Positions 14,304-20,478 of a stretch of DNA of 32,630 nucleotides are shown piece after piece. Origin of the DNA: a virus; IMG/VR virus record IMGVR_UViG_3300044825_002579, positions 1-32,630 of that record; one strand, written 5' to 3'. The notes beneath the pieces are model-generated. The model made no database searches. It was not told the DNA's origin and was given only the letters and a program-made list of their open reading frames with translations. Every line of letters starts with the position of its first letter. Positions within the stretch are counted from its first letter, which is position 1. The position numbers and the translations under genes were made by a program.

Positions 14304-14874
14304 GTTCGCGCCTTCCGTGTGTTTCTGAGTATCCGAGTTCTTTTTCCCATCCCAGTCGCAGTTCAATGGCATCAGCCTTCAACTTCACAATCTTCTGCCG
14401 ATGCTCTTTCGAACCTCTCTTACCAATAGAAGCCTTCCAAGAGCCGCTTGGAGTTAGAGACACCCCCATGTGTCCGCTAGTGTTTCGAGAGTTCATAGCA
14501 AGGTTCTTCATGTTTCCGGTTGATCCGGCGTCATTAAGATTTTCAATTTGATTATCGCTACGAACACCATTTTTATGGTCAACCTCATCAGGCCAGTAAC
14601 CATGGTGTATAGCAAAGCAAACTCTTTGTGCCCGATAAAGTCGATTGAGGATTGCTCCACAATAATATCCGTCCTTATCAACACTGGTAAATGCTTCTCT
14701 TCCAGCGTGGGCTGCATTCCAAGTTCTTGCTATGGACTCTTGCCGGGTTGCCGATCGGAAGAGATTTGGCTCGCGATATTTCCAGTATAGTTTGCCCGTC
14801 AAATGCTCATAGGTAAGAAGCTTCCTGAGAAGTTCGATTGAGCATTCAGCAGCGCGATTGATTCTACTGCCCAT
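14284..14874 (-). CDS. HNH endonuclease with AP2-like DNA-binding end
   Basis: 196 residues from ATG 14874. Centre of the protein: VCFAIHHGYWPDEVDHKNG and IENLNDAGSTGNMKNLAMNS, the HNH-3 pattern with His, Asn and His metal and catalytic residues. The C-terminal part (SGHMGVSLTPSGSWKASIG) is the AP2-type DNA-binding fold often fused to phage HNH enzymes. It is a free-standing homing-endonuclease type gene. It overlaps genes on both sides and its DNA looks more AT-rich than its neighbours, which suggests a later arrival. Confidence 0.88.
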   Translation of the reverse strand: MGSRINRAAECSIELLRKLLTYEHLTGKLYWKYREPNLFRSATRQESIARTWNAAHAGREAFTSVDKDGYYCGAILNRLYRAQRVCFAIHHGYWPDEVDHKNGVRSDNQIENLNDAGSTGNMKNLAMNSRNTSGHMGVSLTPSGSWKASIGKRGSKEHRQKIVKLKADAIELRLGWEKELGYSETHGRREREYHCS

Positions 14875-14968
14875 TTGCGATCCTGATGGGGTGGAACATT
14901 TGAGAGGTGATCTTCTCGCCCCAGATACGGACGTAGAACTCATAGGCGATCAGCGGGATAGGGATCAC
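14864..14968 (-). CDS. Very small protein, 34 residues
   Basis: 34 residues from GTG 14968, which overlaps the stop of the preceding gene (CTGTGA); the end overlaps the HNH start by 11 bases. Sequence MIPIPLIAYEFYVRIWGEKI followed by TSQMFHPIRIANGQ; amphipathic with aromatic residues. It lies in a gap otherwise too tight to be empty, but coding cannot be proven. Confidence 0.45.
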   Translation of the reverse strand: MIPIPLIAYEFYVRIWGEKITSQMFHPIRIANGQ

Positions 14969-15369
14969 AGGAACCACCCGATAACGTTGAAGATATTGAG
15001 CGTAGACCACCAACCTTGGAAGACTCCGATCGAGTAGATCAACCAGACGATCGCTGGTGTACCGACCGGCCACAGGCGAGTGTGAGGATCGGGCTTGTCG
15101 CGGAACTCACGCTTGGTGGAGTCGATCCACCCATAACCCTTGACCCAGATGACGGCATGGCGGGGCCACCACCATTTGTTCTGCGGTGACCAGCAGCGCC
15201 AAACCACAGCTTCCCAGGGCTTCACGTTGAGGATGCGACGGATGTTCCGAGCGTAGGTCTGACAGTCCCCTTTGAACGCATTCCGGCGAGGAAGCGAAAA
15301 GATCGAAGTCTTGATGATCTTGTAGAGCAGGTTGAACGTGCCGAATTCTCGTTCTTGATCAGGGGTCAT
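14965..15369 (-). CDS. Transglutaminase-like cysteine protease candidate
   Basis: 134 residues from ATG 15369; longer in-frame openings overlap the previous gene. The order GDCQTYARNIRRIL (Cys near 40), RHAVIWVKGYGW (His near 75) and IDSTKREFR (Asp near 86) is the Cys-His-Asp layout of bacterial transglutaminase-like peptidases. The C terminus is hydrophobic (IVWLIYSIGVFQGWW and FNVIGWFL), suggesting membrane association. Substrate unknown. The call rests on residue order alone. Confidence 0.5.
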   Translation of the reverse strand: MTPDQEREFGTFNLLYKIIKTSIFSLPRRNAFKGDCQTYARNIRRILNVKPWEAVVWRCWSPQNKWWWPRHAVIWVKGYGWIDSTKREFRDKPDPHTRLWPVGTPAIVWLIYSIGVFQGWWSTLNIFNVIGWFL

Positions 15370-15370
15370 T

Positions 15371-15694
15371 TCAGAATCCCAAATACGGCTTGAGGGTGAT
15401 GGTTGCTTTGAAACCTTCCAGTAGCAGAACCGAACAATCAGCAGGCTCACAGATCACATCTGCTGGTGGGATCACGGTGAAGCGGTCTTCGTAAAAAGGA
15501 CCATCGTTATAGATGAATGCCACTTCTAACGTGATTCCATCGAATGAAAGCGGATAAACTCCGGTTTCACGACTTGTGTTCATACCCTGGTTCTCTATCA
15601 CTGCTGTCCCGATGATCTCCGGATCGGTCGATGGGATCAGAGTGATGATTGTTCCACTGAGATCGAGAAGCGCTGCAAAAAGCGGACTAATCAT
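15371..15694 (-). CDS. Unknown 107-residue protein with operator site in its gene
   Basis: 107 residues from ATG 15694; an upstream extension to 15742 runs through the previous gene. Predicted beta-rich (GTIITLIPSTDPEIIGTAVI, ITLEVAFIYNDGPFYED). Hydrophobic strands throughout hint at a small barrel. No family recognised. The codons for GITLEVAF contain a good copy of the operator palindrome (15521-15533). Confidence 0.6.
   Translation of the reverse strand: MISPLFAALLDLSGTIITLIPSTDPEIIGTAVIENQGMNTSRETGVYPLSFDGITLEVAFIYNDGPFYEDRFTVIPPADVICEPADCSVLLLEGFKATITLKPYLGF
15521..15533. promoter_or_regulatory. Operator palindrome inside a gene
   Basis: CACTTCTAACGTG, identical to the core of the lysis-promoter operator (4355-4367), with the flank GTGATTCC as in other sites. 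It lies within the coding sequence of the 107-residue protein in the leftward operon. No promoter elements are seen; it may be a roadblock or DNA-organising site, or chance. Confidence 0.45.
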
Positions 15695-15695
15695 A

Positions 15696-15914
15696 TCAAC
15701 GCACCGGCTTCGGTGGGGGCGGAGTTGTTGGTGCCGAAGCAACTACGTTCCCGCGTGGATAGTTATTTCGAGTCCAGTTCTCTTTCGTGATCTTCGAACC
15801 ACACATCAAACCAACGGTAAAAGCGTCGACCATTGCGACGATTCCCTCGGCCGTCTTCAAGCCAATTCCGAGACCGAGGCCGATGACCGCTGAGTATGTG
15901 AAGACTTCAAACAT
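15696..15914 (-). CDS. Small membrane-type protein with proline-rich end
   Basis: 72 residues, TAATG overlap with the previous gene. The N-terminal half is hydrophobic and Gly-rich (YSAVIGLGLGIGLKTAEGIV, AFTVGLMCGS), possibly one or two membrane passes. The end is Pro-rich (APTTPPPPKPVR). Unknown function. Confidence 0.58.
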   Translation of the reverse strand: MFEVFTYSAVIGLGLGIGLKTAEGIVAMVDAFTVGLMCGSKITKENWTRNNYPRGNVVASAPTTPPPPKPVR

Positions 15915-16147
15915 TAGTTTTTCCTCTCGATCAGCAGCGCGGCTTCCATCAACTGCCCGGCCGTGTCGTGATCCTCATCGGTTGAGTAATCATTAGCACA
16001 TCTACGGAGAGTTTCAACAAGGAAGTGTTTCGGGGTCGCACCGATATGCTCACCCTGGCAAGCAGGCGGGTTCGCGTCATTGGTGTCCCATTGAAGGTGA
16101 CACCGGGCGCACTGCATCGTGTCGCTATACTGGCGGGCTTGGCACAT
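15914..16147 (-). CDS. Zinc-ribbon-like small protein
   Basis: 77 residues from ATG 16147 (TGATG overlap); a GTG at 16150 is an alternative. CARCHLQWDTNDANPPAC matches a small phage pattern of one Cys-x2-Cys pair with a later Cys, consistent with a zinc-binding knuckle. The C-terminal half is a charged helix (DTAGQLMEAALLIERKN). Likely a small metal-binding accessory protein. Confidence 0.65.
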   Translation of the reverse strand: MCQARQYSDTMQCARCHLQWDTNDANPPACQGEHIGATPKHFLVETLRRCANDYSTDEDHDTAGQLMEAALLIERKN

Positions 16148-16323
16148 CACGCGGCCTCTTTGAATTCACCGCAGCAAGGCGTGTCGCGCATGACGCTTGG
16201 ATAGAGAAACGCGGTGTCGTGCCGCCATGCCTGATTGTCGACAAGGATCATCACCGGCACTGGTGGAAAACGTCGACATTCGTTGCCGTCATGGAAGTGA
16301 CAGTTACCGCAGAAATTGTTCAT
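16147..16323 (-). CDS. Small cysteine-rich protein, 58 residues
   Basis: 58 residues, start overlapping the upstream TGA (ATGA). NFCGNCHFHDGNECRRFPPVP and, near the end, PCCGEFKE give the Cys-x2-Cys ... CRR-x-PP ... C-GEFK pattern I recall from many tiny phage and bacterial proteins likely to bind zinc or iron. Overlaps on both sides support it. Confidence 0.62.
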   Translation of the reverse strand: MNNFCGNCHFHDGNECRRFPPVPVMILVDNQAWRHDTAFLYPSVMRDTPCCGEFKEAA

Positions 16324-16559
16324 GCTGGCACCGCAGCATCAACTACCCCGACGATGGTCCACTCGCGGATGTTCTCCACCGGCAGCGAAGTGCAAGCGCC
16401 TCGGTTCCAGAGGCACAGGATGCCGCTCTGACCGGCTTCTCGCGCCAGGTAACCGCCGATCGAGGGGGACGCCGTGATCCGGTAGGTCTTCACCTCTCCA
16501 TCGTTGAACGTAATCTGAACGTCCGATTCTTCATTCTTGGGATAACGCTTGTCGCTCAT
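16320..16559 (-). CDS. Unknown 79-residue protein
   Basis: 79 residues from ATG 16559 (ATGA overlap); a longer opening to 16625 has no support. Beta-rich (SDVQITFNDGEVKTYRITAS, GGYLAREAGQSGILCLWNRG), ending in a strand and VVDAAVPA. No family recognised. Confidence 0.58.
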   Translation of the reverse strand: MSDKRYPKNEESDVQITFNDGEVKTYRITASPSIGGYLAREAGQSGILCLWNRGACTSLPVENIREWTIVGVVDAAVPA

Positions 16560-16873
16560 TTTAAACTCGCAAAGATGTTGGGAACTTCGTTTGGTTTCAT
16601 TTTGGACACCCCGCCACAAGCACAAGCCAGGGTGGTCAACGTCACCTGATAGGCCAGCAGTGCCAAGTCAGGGTTATCGTTCAGTATTTCCGAGACGATC
16701 TCGCATTTCTCTCGGCAGTGCTTCACCTTGAACATCTTACCGTTCACGGTGCCGCCCGTCTGGAAGTAGCGCTGGCCGATCGCGATTGGATCACCGCAGA
16801 GCCAGCAGATGTGTTCCTTCTTCGCTCGCTGCCAAGAATGGGCGAAGATGCTGACGATGGGTGTCTCGCTCAC
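16556..16873 (-). CDS. Zinc-finger-like protein, 105 residues
   Basis: 105 residues from GTG 16873 (GTGA overlap). CWLCGDPIAIGQRYFQTGG and KHCREKCEIV supply two Cys pairs, a likely zinc site near residues 24-54; a further ACACGG lies near 84. The first part resembles small phage treble-clef or PARP-type fingers. Function unknown, possibly DNA or protein binding. Confidence 0.6.
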   Translation of the reverse strand: MSETPIVSIFAHSWQRAKKEHICWLCGDPIAIGQRYFQTGGTVNGKMFKVKHCREKCEIVSEILNDNPDLALLAYQVTLTTLACACGGVSKMKPNEVPNIFASLK

Positions 16874-17058
16874 TGCACCAGTCCCTTGATCGCCGGGCCG
16901 AACTCAGCGACGGCCGCTATGACCATCACCATGCCGATGAGGCAGACCACGAACCAGTTTCGGACGTTCGATTGGCTCTTGACGCCCATCCCGAACACCT
17001 CATTCCCGAAGAAACGAAACGTGATCTCGAACTTGTCTTCCTGCTCGTCGACGGGCAT
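16870..17058 (-). CDS. Small membrane protein, 62 residues
   Basis: 62 residues, TGATG overlap with the previous gene. The N-terminal half is charged (DEQEDKFEITFRFFG); the second half is one clear membrane helix (NWFVVCLIGMVMVIAAVAEF). Probably in the inner membrane with its N terminus inside. No family recognised. Confidence 0.6.
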   Translation of the reverse strand: MPVDEQEDKFEITFRFFGNEVFGMGVKSQSNVRNWFVVCLIGMVMVIAAVAEFGPAIKGLVQ

Positions 17059-17261
17059 CAGAATGCCTTTCCATTTTCATGACCGCGGAAGCGCTTGTGA
17101 GGTGCGCTGGGTCGGTTTCGTGTTTTCTCTGGGGCCTGAAAGCCCTTGAAAATTTCCATGTGGATCGGGGTGATCCCGACCAGGAAGCGCAGATACGCTT
17201 CGGTGCTGGCGATGAAGACCAGATGGGATGCAGCCGACCGAAGATCACGCTGACCGGGCAT
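17058..17261 (-). CDS. Unknown 67-residue protein
   Basis: 67 residues; ATG 17261 has GGAAG upstream within the end of the MazG-like gene (17-base overlap). A hydrophobic stretch (SHLVFIASTEAYLRFLVGIT) is followed by a basic tail (EKTRNRPSAPHKRFRGHENG). The tail is encoded by DNA that includes one copy of the TTTTCTCTGGGG-type repeat (17123-17136). Confidence 0.55.
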   Translation of the reverse strand: MPGQRDLRSAASHLVFIASTEAYLRFLVGITPIHMEIFKGFQAPEKTRNRPSAPHKRFRGHENGKAF

Positions 17262-17559
17262 CTTCTACTTCCGAAAGCTGGAACCGCGCCCGCTTGAGTT
17301 TCTTCTGAGCAGCACGAGCCGCTTCTGATGGAAGAGAATCTTCAACGTCGCCGTCCCTGACCAGCAGCGCGAAGCAACCCATCACGTCCGTCATTTCGCG
17401 GTGCAACCGGTCGCGGTTCGTCTCTTTGGCCGGATCGTCCGGATGGAAGGAGTCGAAGCCGAATCGCTTGATCTTAATGGCTTCCTGGATGACCTCAGCG
17501 CATTCCTCGATCAGCCAGTTCAGCCGTTCATCCTGGGCTGGGGTAATGGGGGTGATCAT
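17245..17559 (-). CDS. MazG-like nucleotide pyrophosphohydrolase
   Basis: 104 residues from ATG 17559 (TGATG overlap). ERLNWLIEECAEVIQEAIKI and LHREMTDVMG give the EEC-x-E ... E-x2-D metal-binding layout of the all-alpha MazG superfamily (residues ~11-60). Such enzymes remove pyrophosphate from (d)NTPs. With DUF550, DUF5664, HAD and ThyX in the same operon, a role in shaping the dNTP pool is likely; phage MazG has also been linked to ppGpp control, which this sequence cannot decide. Confidence 0.72.
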   Translation of the reverse strand: MITPITPAQDERLNWLIEECAEVIQEAIKIKRFGFDSFHPDDPAKETNRDRLHREMTDVMGCFALLVRDGDVEDSLPSEAARAAQKKLKRARFQLSEVEDARSA

Positions 17560-17981
17560 CACTGCACCCCCACAGCCCGGTCATGCTCGATCGGCACGTC
17601 CGCGCTCATTCCACGCCAGTCGGGATATTCCCGTTGTTCGTTCTTCCCCTGCTTCCAGAGGATGCTTTCGACCGCGATCTGAGCAACCTCGTCGTTGGTG
17701 ATGTATTTCTCACCATTTCGCACAAGCGAGTATTCTGTGCTGGCAAGACGAATTTCTTCCCGCTGACGGACAGCCCGCAGCAACCCATCCAGTCCGAGGA
17801 TCACGATGTCGGTCCACTCCTTCACCGCATCATCAAGGTCACCGACAGCGATGGCATCCCTGACTTCCTTCATTTCGGATTCGATGTGCTTGAGGACGCC
17901 CTCAGTCCGCGGACCAGGGCCGAAGGTTGCCCGGCCGAAGGCAGCTTGACGGGTGAGGTGTGAGATCAGGTCCATGATCAC
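17559..17981 (-). CDS. dATP/dGTP diphosphohydrolase-like (DUF550)
   Basis: 140 residues from GTG 17981 (GTGA overlap); ATG 17975 is as likely. LISHLTRQAAFGRATFGPGPRTEGVLKHI, then EMKEVRDA and EWTDIVILGLDGLLRA, match the DUF550 family, a MazG-related all-alpha fold with E-x2-E and E-x2-D metal ligands. It is expected to hydrolyse purine deoxynucleotides to monophosphates. The C-terminal 70 residues, including an acidic and a basic patch, lie outside the usual domain. Confidence 0.78.
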   Translation of the reverse strand: MIMDLISHLTRQAAFGRATFGPGPRTEGVLKHIESEMKEVRDAIAVGDLDDAVKEWTDIVILGLDGLLRAVRQREEIRLASTEYSLVRNGEKYITNDEVAQIAVESILWKQGKNEQREYPDWRGMSADVPIEHDRAVGVQ

Positions 17982-18247
17982 ACCACCGCCGCAGCGCCGC
18001 CAGGCAGCTTCCGCCGCATGGCAACATTCTTCATGGTTGAGCGTTCAACTTTTGCTTGCCAGCGCATGATATGGCGCTGCTGCTGGCGAGTGGGATTCGG
18101 AGTCTTGTCGATCCCGTCGAACTTCTTCCGGTGTTCGACTAGGCGAGCCTCAGCCCGAGCAACGCCGGGGCCGGGACCGGTGCGACCGATAAACCCGCGG
18201 GGAAGCTGAAAAATTTCAGAGAGCAGTCTCAGTATAGTCGAGTCCAT
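17978..18247 (-). CDS. Small basic protein, 89 residues
   Basis: 89 residues; ATG with AAGGGAC about eight bases upstream. Rich in Arg and Lys (ARAEARLVEHRKKFDG, TRQQQRHIMRWQAKVE, KNVAMRRKLPGG), mostly helical with a Gly/Pro-rich loop (GFIGRTGPGPGV). The charge fits nucleic-acid binding, but no family is recognised. Confidence 0.6.
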   Translation of the reverse strand: MDSTILRLLSEIFQLPRGFIGRTGPGPGVARAEARLVEHRKKFDGIDKTPNPTRQQQRHIMRWQAKVERSTMKNVAMRRKLPGGAAAVV

Positions 18248-18278
18248 TTGTAGTCCCTTTTCAGTTGGCGGTTGAAAG

Positions 18279-18896
18279 TCAGACAGCGCCCTTCCCGAGG
18301 TGCGCTTCGAGGATCGGATCGAACGTGTCGGTCCAGGTCACATCCGGTCGAACGAAGTCCTCGTGCGAGCGATTGTGGTTGCGGCGGAACATCCAGCAGT
18401 CGAAGCCGAGTTCGACACCAAGCAGACAGTTCTTGTAGTTGTCTTCGATCCAGACCGGCCGTTGGCTTGAGGATCGACGGATCGTCTCAAGGGCTTCACT
18501 TTTGGCAAAACCCAAAGGGACACAAACGATAGAAGTGAATACGTCACCGAAGAGCGCATCCAGGTTCTTGGTGCGCCGCTCGACAATGACCGAATCGGTG
18601 GCACAGGCCGTCACGACATGCAGTTGGTGACCACGAGCGTAGAACTTGGCTACGGCTTCACGAGCGCCGAGACACGGCAAAAGGTATCCGAAATCGGCAG
18701 AGCCATTGAACTGTTCGATCAGCGGCCTTGCCGGTTGACCAACCCATTTGTCCATGTCCCAGGTCGTCGGTCCAGACTTGCTCAGATGAACGCCTTTAGA
18801 CTTCCAGAGCCAGTCTCGAAAACCGTTTTGCCAATCCAGCAAAACGTCATCGCAGTCGAAGCAAATCGCAGGCAGATTTTCGTTGCGGCGGTTCAT
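18279..18896 (-). CDS. HAD-superfamily phosphatase, 5'(3')-deoxyribonucleotidase-like
   Basis: 205 residues from ATG 18896; an in-frame GTG at 18938 lies inside the operator and has no ribosome site, so I prefer the ATG. Motif I is ICFDCDDVLLDW (DxD near residues 15-17), motif II TACATD, motif IV region VWIEDNYKNC. The DCDDV type motif and size fit the deoxy(pyrimidine) 5'-nucleotidase family. It would dephosphorylate dNMPs. It heads the main run of leftward genes behind the operator at 18936-18948. Confidence 0.78.
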   Translation of the reverse strand: MNRRNENLPAICFDCDDVLLDWQNGFRDWLWKSKGVHLSKSGPTTWDMDKWVGQPARPLIEQFNGSADFGYLLPCLGAREAVAKFYARGHQLHVVTACATDSVIVERRTKNLDALFGDVFTSIVCVPLGFAKSEALETIRRSSSQRPVWIEDNYKNCLLGVELGFDCWMFRRNHNRSHEDFVRPDVTWTDTFDPILEAHLGKGAV

Positions 18897-18928
18897 CTGG
18901 ACACCCAGTGTGAATTTCTCTGGGATAA

Positions 18929-18957
18929 TCATTTGCACGATAAACGTGTGTCGTCAA
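18929..18957 (-). promoter_or_regulatory. Leftward promoter region with operator in the spacer
   Basis: On the minus strand, TTGACG (18957-18952) is followed after three bases by the palindrome CACGTTTATCGTG (18948-18936) and then AAATGATTAT. The -35 is good; the -10 is uncertain. The layout (operator between the boxes) is like the lysis promoter at 4347. Likely the main promoter for the long leftward operon. Confidence 0.5.
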
Positions 18958-18958
18958 C

Positions 18959-19150
18959 TTAAATGTGGAATTTATCGAAGTGGTGCCACTTGAAGCTGTT
19001 TTGGCAGTGCGCAGCCCCGAAGAGGATCACCCAAGCTGCCCAACCCATTGAATTATTGCGTAAACGCCAGGCGCGGCTGCATAGGCTCTCGTCCACATCA
19101 TCGAAGATGCGGTTGTGAAGAAAGACTGAGATTTTCCACAGCCCAAGCAT
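18959..19150 (-). CDS. Small conserved-looking protein, 63 residues
   Basis: 63 residues from ATG 19150, 15 bases after an operator; no clear ribosome site. LHNRIFDDVDESLCSRAWRL followed by AAWVILFGAAHCQNSF resembles a small protein type I have seen in phages of Proteobacteria (aromatic and Cys/His-rich with an FDDVDE core). A hydrophobic stretch near residues 36-47 may touch the membrane. A shorter ATG start (35) is possible. Confidence 0.5.
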   Translation of the reverse strand: MLGLWKISVFLHNRIFDDVDESLCSRAWRLRNNSMGWAAWVILFGAAHCQNSFKWHHFDKFHI

Positions 19151-19164
19151 ACGTGGACTGGTAG

Positions 19165-19177
19165 CACGTCAGAGGTG
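19165..19177 (-). promoter_or_regulatory. Operator before the 63-residue gene
   Basis: Read leftward it is GAATCACCTCTGACGTGCTA, an excellent match to the rightward operators including the GAAT flank. No convincing -35 is found 17 bases upstream. It separates the secreted-protein gene (19192-19470) from the next leftward gene. Confidence 0.6.
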
Positions 19178-19191
19178 ATTCTGTCTAGGGT

Positions 19192-19470
19192 TCAGCTACC
19201 GAAGACGCAGATCGCATACCAGTCATCCGCGAAGTCCTGAACCTGCTGCGGGCGCTTGTCGATCGGTCCCGGCTTGGTGACCCATGCGTCTCGCAGCATG
19301 GCCTCGAACAATTCATTGCCCTGAGTGGCAACCTTGGCCGCTTCAAGGTTGAAGTTCGGGTCGAAACGAGCCTCAAGCAAACCTTCGGCACGGATGCGGA
19401 TCATGTCGCAGAGTGTTTCCTCGGCCGCGACAGGTAAAGCGAGAATGGCTGTGAGAAACAGGAATCGCAT
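19192..19470 (-). CDS. Small secreted (periplasmic) protein
   Basis: 92 residues; ATG with GGAG about ten bases upstream. The N terminus MRFLFLTAILALPVAAEE is a Sec signal with likely cleavage after VAA. The mature part is about 76 residues with two Cys (TLCDMIRIRAEG and WYAICVFGS) that could form a disulfide. Not recognised. It is the first leftward gene, with its own TATAAT promoter, so it may be expressed independently, perhaps acting on the cell envelope. Confidence 0.68.
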   Translation of the reverse strand: MRFLFLTAILALPVAAEETLCDMIRIRAEGLLEARFDPNFNLEAAKVATQGNELFEAMLRDAWVTKPGPIDKRPQQVQDFADDWYAICVFGS

Positions 19471-19473
19471 GAA

Positions 19474-19576
19474 GATTTCTCCGGGGTCAAAGTTCCGGCA
19501 TTATAATGCAGATTTCTCTGGGGTCGAGATTTCTCTGGGGTCTGATTTTCTCTGGGGTCTGATTTTCTCTGGGGCC
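19474..19576. repeat. Five copies of GATTTCTCTGGGGTC
   Basis: Copies at 19474-19488 (one base different), 19511-19525, 19528-19542, 19544-19559 and 19561-19576 (the last two with an extra T; the last ends GGCC). The first copy lies in the leader of the leftward secreted-protein gene, where its complement contributes the GGAG ribosome site. A related motif, ATTTCTCYGAC, forms an array at 27694-27839. Function unknown. Confidence 0.8.
19500..19527 (-). promoter_or_regulatory. Leftward promoter for the secreted-protein gene
   Basis: On the minus strand TCGACC (19527-19522), 16-base spacer, perfect TATAAT (19505-19500). The -10 lies in a 12-bp perfect palindrome GCATTATAATGC (19498-19509), and the -35 comes from a copy of the GATTTCTCTGGGGTC repeat. 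No CAC-N7-GTG operator is present, so it may be constitutive compared with the other promoters. Confidence 0.6.
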
Positions 19577-19710
19577 AGGGCCGCTCGGCCGCTCGGGTGG
19601 CGGGTGCCGGTCACGCGCGTTGTAGGTGAGCGTGCAGGCACACACGAGGGCGCACGTATGAGGCGCGGGCGCGAGTCTTTAACCTGGTCGCGATGATCAA
19701 CTGTTGAATA
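19577..19710. other. GC-rich gap between divergent operons
   Basis: No gene seen. The stretch is unusually GC-rich (for example GGGCCGCTCGGCCGCTCGG and GGCGCGGGCGCGAG) and ends with the palindrome TCAACTGTTGA just upstream of the rightward promoter. A similar GC-rich stretch with CACACGTAT and GGCGCGC words lies at 27840-27950, again next to an ATTTCTC-type repeat array and upstream of an operator. Confidence 0.6.
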
Positions 19711-19716
19711 TTTCTG

Positions 19717-19748
19717 TTGACGCCTGGTGCGGTTTCACGTCAGATGTG
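19717..19748 (+). promoter_or_regulatory. Rightward promoter with operator over the -10
   Basis: TTGACG (19717-19722), 17 bases, TCAGAT (19740-19745); the palindrome CACGTCAGATGTG (19736-19748) covers the -10. It drives the operon that starts with the 88-residue protein and the XRE regulator, so the regulator may control its own promoter. Confidence 0.72.
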
Positions 19749-19801
19749 CTTATCCGAATCGGCACGGGGTGACCCCGGCCCAGGCACAAGGGGAATTCAA
19801 A

Positions 19802-20068
19802 ATGAACAACGCACGTCGCAAGCTGATCAACGAAATCGCAGAAAAGCTTTCAGGGATCGACATTTCATCGTTCAAGGATGAAGTCCAATCCATCCTGGAT
19901 GAGGAACAGGAAGCCTTCGACAACATGCCGGAGTCCCTGCAAAATGGCGATCGCGGGCAAGCCGCCCAGGATGCGATCAGCAAGCTTGAGGAAGTCATTT
20001 CCGAACTGGACGATGTAGCTTCGGGCCTGGAAAACGCGGTGAAGGAACTTGAAGGTGCAGCTGAGTAA
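19802..20068 (+). CDS. Conserved small phage protein, coiled-coil
   Basis: 88 residues; AAGGGG upstream. The central EEQEAFDNMPESLQNGDRGQ is a pattern I have seen often in small phage proteins of unknown role. It is flanked by acidic helices likely to form a coiled coil (AISKLEEVISELDDVASGLE). It is the first gene of the rightward operon and overlaps the XRE regulator by one base (TAATG). Confidence 0.75.
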   Translation: MNNARRKLINEIAEKLSGIDISSFKDEVQSILDEEQEAFDNMPESLQNGDRGQAAQDAISKLEEVISELDDVASGLENAVKELEGAAE

Positions 20069-20478
20069 TGCGCCGGAAGCTGGAAACTGCCCGCCATGCA
20101 GCGGGCCTCACGCAAGGCCAGGCCGGGGCGTTGATCGGCAAGACGCAATCCCATTACGGCAAGGTTGAACGGGGGATCATCGGCCTGTCTGCGGATGAAG
20201 CCCTGGTCCTGACTGAGAAGCTGGGGATCACATTGGCTGACCTGGTGGAGATTGAAGGCGTGAAACCCGCCAATGTGATCATGAAAGTGTGCAGCCACAA
20301 GCCTAGCGCCTTCGGTGCAGACAAGGGCACTTGGCACATTACCGGCGACGGGAAGCGATCCTGGTGCGGACGCGATGTGTCGGAATGGTTGCGCATTGGC
20401 GAGTTGGAAGATCACGAACTCGCCAGCGCTTATTGCTGCACTCGATGCCGGGCGGCTGGCGAAAGGGAATCCAAATGA
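20068..20478 (+). CDS. XRE-type HTH regulator with Cys-rich C terminus
   Basis: 136 residues. Residues 1-60 form an XRE/Cro-type helix-turn-helix (LETARHAAGLTQGQAGALIG, then YGKVERGI and LSADEALVLTEKLGITLADL). The C-terminal half has several Cys and His (VCSHKPS, SWCGRDV, YCCTRCRAAG) that may bind metal. It is the only clear Cro/CI-like protein in the window, sits behind an operator-type promoter, and is therefore the best candidate for the protein that binds the repeated palindrome. That link is inference. Confidence 0.75.
   Translation: MRRKLETARHAAGLTQGQAGALIGKTQSHYGKVERGIIGLSADEALVLTEKLGITLADLVEIEGVKPANVIMKVCSHKPSAFGADKGTWHITGDGKRSWCGRDVSEWLRIGELEDHELASAYCCTRCRAAGERESK

Noticed and set aside
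18897-18938. Upstream GTG start extending the HAD protein by 14 residues
   Set aside because: The GTG lies inside the operator palindrome and lacks a ribosome site; ATG 18896 gives a normal N terminus for the family, though its own ribosome site is weak.
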